From the NCBI RefSeq assembly GCF_900115775.1, contig NZ_FOXS01000001.1, forward strand, positions 1,426,001 to 1,490,000: 64,000 bases of DNA, read 5' to 3'. This DNA is from Hymenobacter arizonensis (GTDB lineage Bacteria > Bacteroidota > Bacteroidia > Cytophagales > Hymenobacteraceae). Positions 61,295 through 64,000 of the stretch are shown one piece after another; the first letter of the stretch is position 1, and every line of letters starts with the position of its first letter. A program made the position numbers and the translations under genes. The notes under the pieces are model-generated. The model ran no database searches. It saw only the letters and a list, made by a program, of their open reading frames with translations, and was not told the DNA's origin.

Positions 61295-61485
61295 AACTCC
61301 CCTCCTTAGCTAAGGAGGGGACGCTGGCGCGAAGCGCCAGCTGGGGTGGTTGAACTCGTTGAACGATGGTGGAACAACTCGCTGTAGAATCGTGCTAGTA
61401 TTGTTCGGGTGTCGTTCAACGAGGTCAACCACCCCCGTTCGAGCCTTTGGCTCGAACATCCCCTCCTCAGCTGAGGAGGGGAGTT
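61295..61485. repeat. Nested inverted repeat with four hairpins, upstream of pulA
   Basis: Outer imperfect arms around 61295-61366 and 61414-61485 share AACTCCCCTCC / GGAGGGGAGTT ends and GGTGGTTGA-type segments. Inner palindromes: CTCCTTAGCTAAGGAG, CTGGCGCGAAGCGCCAG, GTTCGAGCCTTTGGCTCGAAC-like and CTCCTCAGCTGAGGAG. It fills most of the 359-base gap between the histidine kinase and pulA (61163-61521) and ends 36 bases before the pulA ATG, so it would be in the 5' leader if transcription starts upstream. Confidence 0.88.
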
Positions 61486-61521
61486 AGCCGTTCATTCTGT
61501 CTTAAGTCTGAACTTGCGAGT

Positions 61522-63516
61522 ATGATTCGTCCGCTTTTGCTGCTGCTTGTGCTTTTTTCCGCTGCTCCCACCGCCCCGGCCCAGCCCCTCCCCGACTTCA
61601 CCAAGTACCCGACCTACAACGGCCCCGACCTCGGCCTGACCTGGCGCGGCGCTCAGGCCACCCTGCGCGTGTGGGCCCCCACGGCCGAGGCCCTGCAGCT
61701 GCGCCTGTACGCTACTGGCACGGGGGGCACCGCGAAGGCCGACTACCCTATGACGAAGGCCGAAGGTGGCACCTGGACTTACGCGCTGCCGGCCGGCGCC
61801 ACCGGCTTTTACACCGTGCAGGCTACGATTAAGGGTAAGAAAAGGGCCGAAGTGGCCGACCCCTATGTGCACGCCGTGGGCGTGAACGGCCAGCGCGGCG
61901 CCGTGCTCAATCCTGCTACGGTGAGCCCGCCCGGCTGGGCCGACGACCTGCGTCCAGCCCTGAAGCAGCTCACCGACATCGTGATTGGCGAAGTGCACCT
62001 GCGCGACCTGAGCATGCACCCGCAGTCGGGCATTCGGCAGAAGGGTAAGTACCTGGGCGCGGCCCAGCTCGGCACGCGCGGCCCGGGCGGCGTGACCACC
62101 AGCCTCGAACACCTGGTGGAACTGGGCCTCACCCATGTGCACCTGCTGCCCACCAACGACTTTGCAAGTATCGACGAGAGCCTGCCCGCCAGCGCCAACC
62201 GCTACAACTGGGGCTACGACCCGCTGCACTACTCCGTGCCCGAAGGCACCTACGCCACTGATGCTGCCGACCCGGCCGCCCGCATCCGGGAGTTCAAGCA
62301 AATGGTGGGCAACCTGCACAGCCAGGGCCTGCGCGTGGTGCTCGACGTGGTGTATAACCACACCGCCGACGCGGCCCGTAGCAGCTTCGAGCAGTTGGTG
62401 CCCGGCTACTATTACCGCCACAAGCCCGACGGCAGCCTGTCTGATGCCGCGGCCTGCGGTAACGAGGTGGCCTCGGAGCGGCCCATGGTGCGCAAGCTCA
62501 TTGTGGAATCGGTGGCGTACTGGGCCAAAGAGTACCACGCCGACGGCTTCCGTTTCGACCTGATGGGCATCCTCGACATCGAAACCATGCGTGCCGTGCG
62601 GGTGGCGCTCGACCTGCAGGACCATTCCATTTTCGTGTACGGCGAAGGCTGGACCGCCGGCCCCTCGCCCCTGCCCGAAGCCCGTCGCGCCGTGAAAGCC
62701 AACGTGGGCAAGCTGCCGCGCATTGCGGCCTTCGGCGACGAGCTGCGCGACGGCGTGAAGGGCCACTACGCCCACCAGACCGAGCCGGGCTTCGCCAGCG
62801 GCCACCCCGGCCTGGAAGAAAGCGTGAAGTTTGGCATTGTGGCCGCCACCCAGCACCCGCAACTCGACTACGCAAAGGTGAATTACTCCAAAGCACCCTG
62901 GGCGTCCTCGCCATCGCAAGCCATCAACTACGTGGCCTGCCATGACGACCGGGTGCTCTGGGATAAGCTCAAAGTAGCCAACCCCGGGGCTTCGGAGGAA
63001 GAGCTGATTAAGATGGATTTGCTGAGCAACACTATTGTTTTCACGTCGCAGGGAGTGCCGTTTTTGCCAGTGGGCGATGAGTTTCTGCGCACCAAGGGCG
63101 GCTCACACAATTCCTACAACCAGCCCGACAGCGTGAACCAGCTCGACTGGGGCCGTAAGGCCCGGTACCAGTCGGTGTATGACTTTTATCGCCGGCTGAT
63201 TGCGCTGCGGGCCGCGCACCCAGCCTTCCGCCTGCCCACCACGGAGCTGGTGCAGCGGCACTTGGAGTTTCTGCCCAACGTGCCCGCCGGCACCATAGCC
63301 TATCGTTTGAAAGACCACGCCGGCGGCGATGCCTGGCAGAACATTGTGGTGATATTCAACGGCAACCGCACGCCGGTGAACGTGCCCATTCCCGATGGCA
63401 AGTACACAGTGGTGCTATGCGGCGACCAGCTCAAGGAAAAAGGCATTGGCCGGGTAGAGCAGGCCGGCGCGGCCTTGCAGGTGCCCGCCAGCTCGGCCAT
63501 GATTTTGGTGCAATAG
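61522..63516 (+). CDS. pulA: Type I pullulanase (GH13_14)
   Basis: 664 residues from ATG 61522 (MIRPLLLLL), with a signal peptide ending near TAPAQ. The N-terminal CBM48-like domain has RGAQATLRVWAPTAEALQLRLY. The GH13 barrel is complete: VVLDVVYNHTADA (region I), DGFRFDLMGILD with the nucleophile Asp (region II), YGEGWT with the acid/base Glu (region III) and YVACHDD (region IV). YNWGYDPLHYSVPEG is the pullulanase signature. It cuts alpha-1,6 branches of pullulan, starch or glycogen in the periplasm or at the surface. A PfkB-type kinase follows 100 bases downstream. Confidence 0.95.
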   Translation: MIRPLLLLLVLFSAAPTAPAQPLPDFTKYPTYNGPDLGLTWRGAQATLRVWAPTAEALQLRLYATGTGGTAKADYPMTKAEGGTWTYALPAGATGFYTVQATIKGKKRAEVADPYVHAVGVNGQRGAVLNPATVSPPGWADDLRPALKQLTDIVIGEVHLRDLSMHPQSGIRQKGKYLGAAQLGTRGPGGVTTSLEHLVELGLTHVHLLPTNDFASIDESLPASANRYNWGYDPLHYSVPEGTYATDAADPAARIREFKQMVGNLHSQGLRVVLDVVYNHTADAARSSFEQLVPGYYYRHKPDGSLSDAAACGNEVASERPMVRKLIVESVAYWAKEYHADGFRFDLMGILDIETMRAVRVALDLQDHSIFVYGEGWTAGPSPLPEARRAVKANVGKLPRIAAFGDELRDGVKGHYAHQTEPGFASGHPGLEESVKFGIVAATQHPQLDYAKVNYSKAPWASSPSQAINYVACHDDRVLWDKLKVANPGASEEELIKMDLLSNTIVFTSQGVPFLPVGDEFLRTKGGSHNSYNQPDSVNQLDWGRKARYQSVYDFYRRLIALRAAHPAFRLPTTELVQRHLEFLPNVPAGTIAYRLKDHAGGDAWQNIVVIFNGNRTPVNVPIPDGKYTVVLCGDQLKEKGIGRVEQAGAALQVPASSAMILVQ

Positions 63517-63616
63517 TGTTGCGCTAGGTGGCCGGACAAGCCAGAAAATACTGATTTATGGCATCGTGAGGTGCACGCCTTCCGTTAAGACAATCGAAAC
63601 CTACGCACTCTCTGCA

Positions 63617-64000
63617 ATGAAAAACGTTGTCACCCTCACCCTCAATCCGGCCATCGACAAGAGCACTGTGGCTCCCCAGATAGTGCCGGACCATAAAATC
63701 CGCTGCTCAACCCCCAAGTTTGAAGCCGGTGGCGGCGGTATCAATGTGGCGCGCGCGCTTAAGCGTCTGGGCATCGATTCGAAGGCCGTGTTCACCGCTG
63801 GCGGCCCTCCCGGTGAAATCCTGCAACAGCTGCTGACCGACGAGGGCGTTGCCATTCAGCCGGTGCGTACCGAAGGCTGGACCCGCGAAAACTTCATCGT
63901 AGTAGATGCTTCCAACAACCAGCAGTACCGCTTCGGCATGCCCGGCAGATTGCTCCTCGAAGAAGAGCAGGACCAGCTTTTGGCCACCCTGGCCGGACTA
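63617..64000 (+). CDS. PfkB-family sugar kinase (1-phosphofructokinase-like), N-terminal fragment
   Basis: Only the first 128 codons are in the window. TLTLNPAIDKST is the N-terminal motif of the phosphofructokinase B/FruK/LacC subgroup, and GGGGINVARALKRLGIDSKAV binds the sugar. TEGWTRENFIVVD is also typical (family TREN..N). The subgroup phosphorylates fructose-6-P, fructose-1-P or tagatose-6-P; the substrate cannot be assigned from this part. Being next to pulA, a link to glucan breakdown is plausible. The frame is open to the window end. Confidence 0.9.
   Translation, partial: MKNVVTLTLNPAIDKSTVAPQIVPDHKIRCSTPKFEAGGGGINVARALKRLGIDSKAVFTAGGPPGEILQQLLTDEGVAIQPVRTEGWTRENFIVVDASNNQQYRFGMPGRLLLEEEQDQLLATLAGL

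Noticed and set aside
1011..61485. Possible CRISPR array among the repeats
   Set aside because: Repeats are inverted pairs of unrelated families in separate gene gaps; there is no series of direct repeats with equal spacers and no cas gene.
61492..62943. Long minus-strand open frame of 483 residues
   Set aside because: Antisense shadow of pulA; His/Val/Gly-rich composition typical of reverse-frame reading of a high-GC gene.

Overview
The window looks like chromosomal DNA from a Bacteroidota bacterium, most likely a Hymenobacter-like member of the Cytophagia. This is inferred from: high-GC genes with few Shine-Dalgarno sites; proteins with type IX secretion (T9SS) C-terminal signals (9438-11720, 11911-16152, 55245-58796); a C25 sortase-like / PorV-like pair (36160-42599); lipoprotein signal peptides; a LytS/LytTR two-component pair; and promoters of the Bacteroidota TTG...TAnnTTTG type. 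No plasmid, phage, transposase, rRNA, tRNA or CRISPR array was recognised.

Layout. 1-9147: partial GDPD phosphodiesterase, PAP2 phosphatase, aspartate kinase, a large PIG-L deacetylase, a TonB_C-like secreted protein, a subtilase lipoprotein and an SDR. 9438-16152: two large T9SS-exported surface proteins. 16364-22077: RlmD, a GIY-YIG protein inside repeats, small lipoproteins, a glycine-zipper protein and ThiL. 22539-26382: phenylacetyl-CoA epoxidase locus (TetR/PaaR-like regulator, paaA, a tandem-domain paaB, paaC, paaD), with the paaE reductase displaced to 29531-30634 on the other strand. 26425-35935: small lipoproteins, M3 peptidase, M23 protein, LolC/E-type permease, NamZ-like hydrolase, fmt and folA. 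36160-42599: PorU2/PorV2-like pair. 43009-46158: PadR regulator with a PspC-GIN membrane protein. 46410-51061: esterase, CCA-adding enzyme with a relic of its 3' end, and a fused gene split by a stop codon. 51074-55044: TsaC, methylmalonyl-CoA epimerase and iscS-iscU-orf-iscA. 55245-64000: T9SS protein, LytTR/LytS pair, pullulanase and a partial PfkB kinase.

The most striking non-genic feature is the set of intergenic inverted repeats. About a dozen distinct palindromic families sit in gene gaps, very often starting within a few bases of a stop codon. One family (three copies) carries a rho-independent terminator whose stem shows compensatory changes between copies. Another family surrounds the GIY-YIG gene and recurs in the isc locus. 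The paa regulator promoter contains an exact match to the PaaR operator consensus as I remember it from Thermus.

All assignments come from reading the sequence and from memory of protein families. No database search was run.
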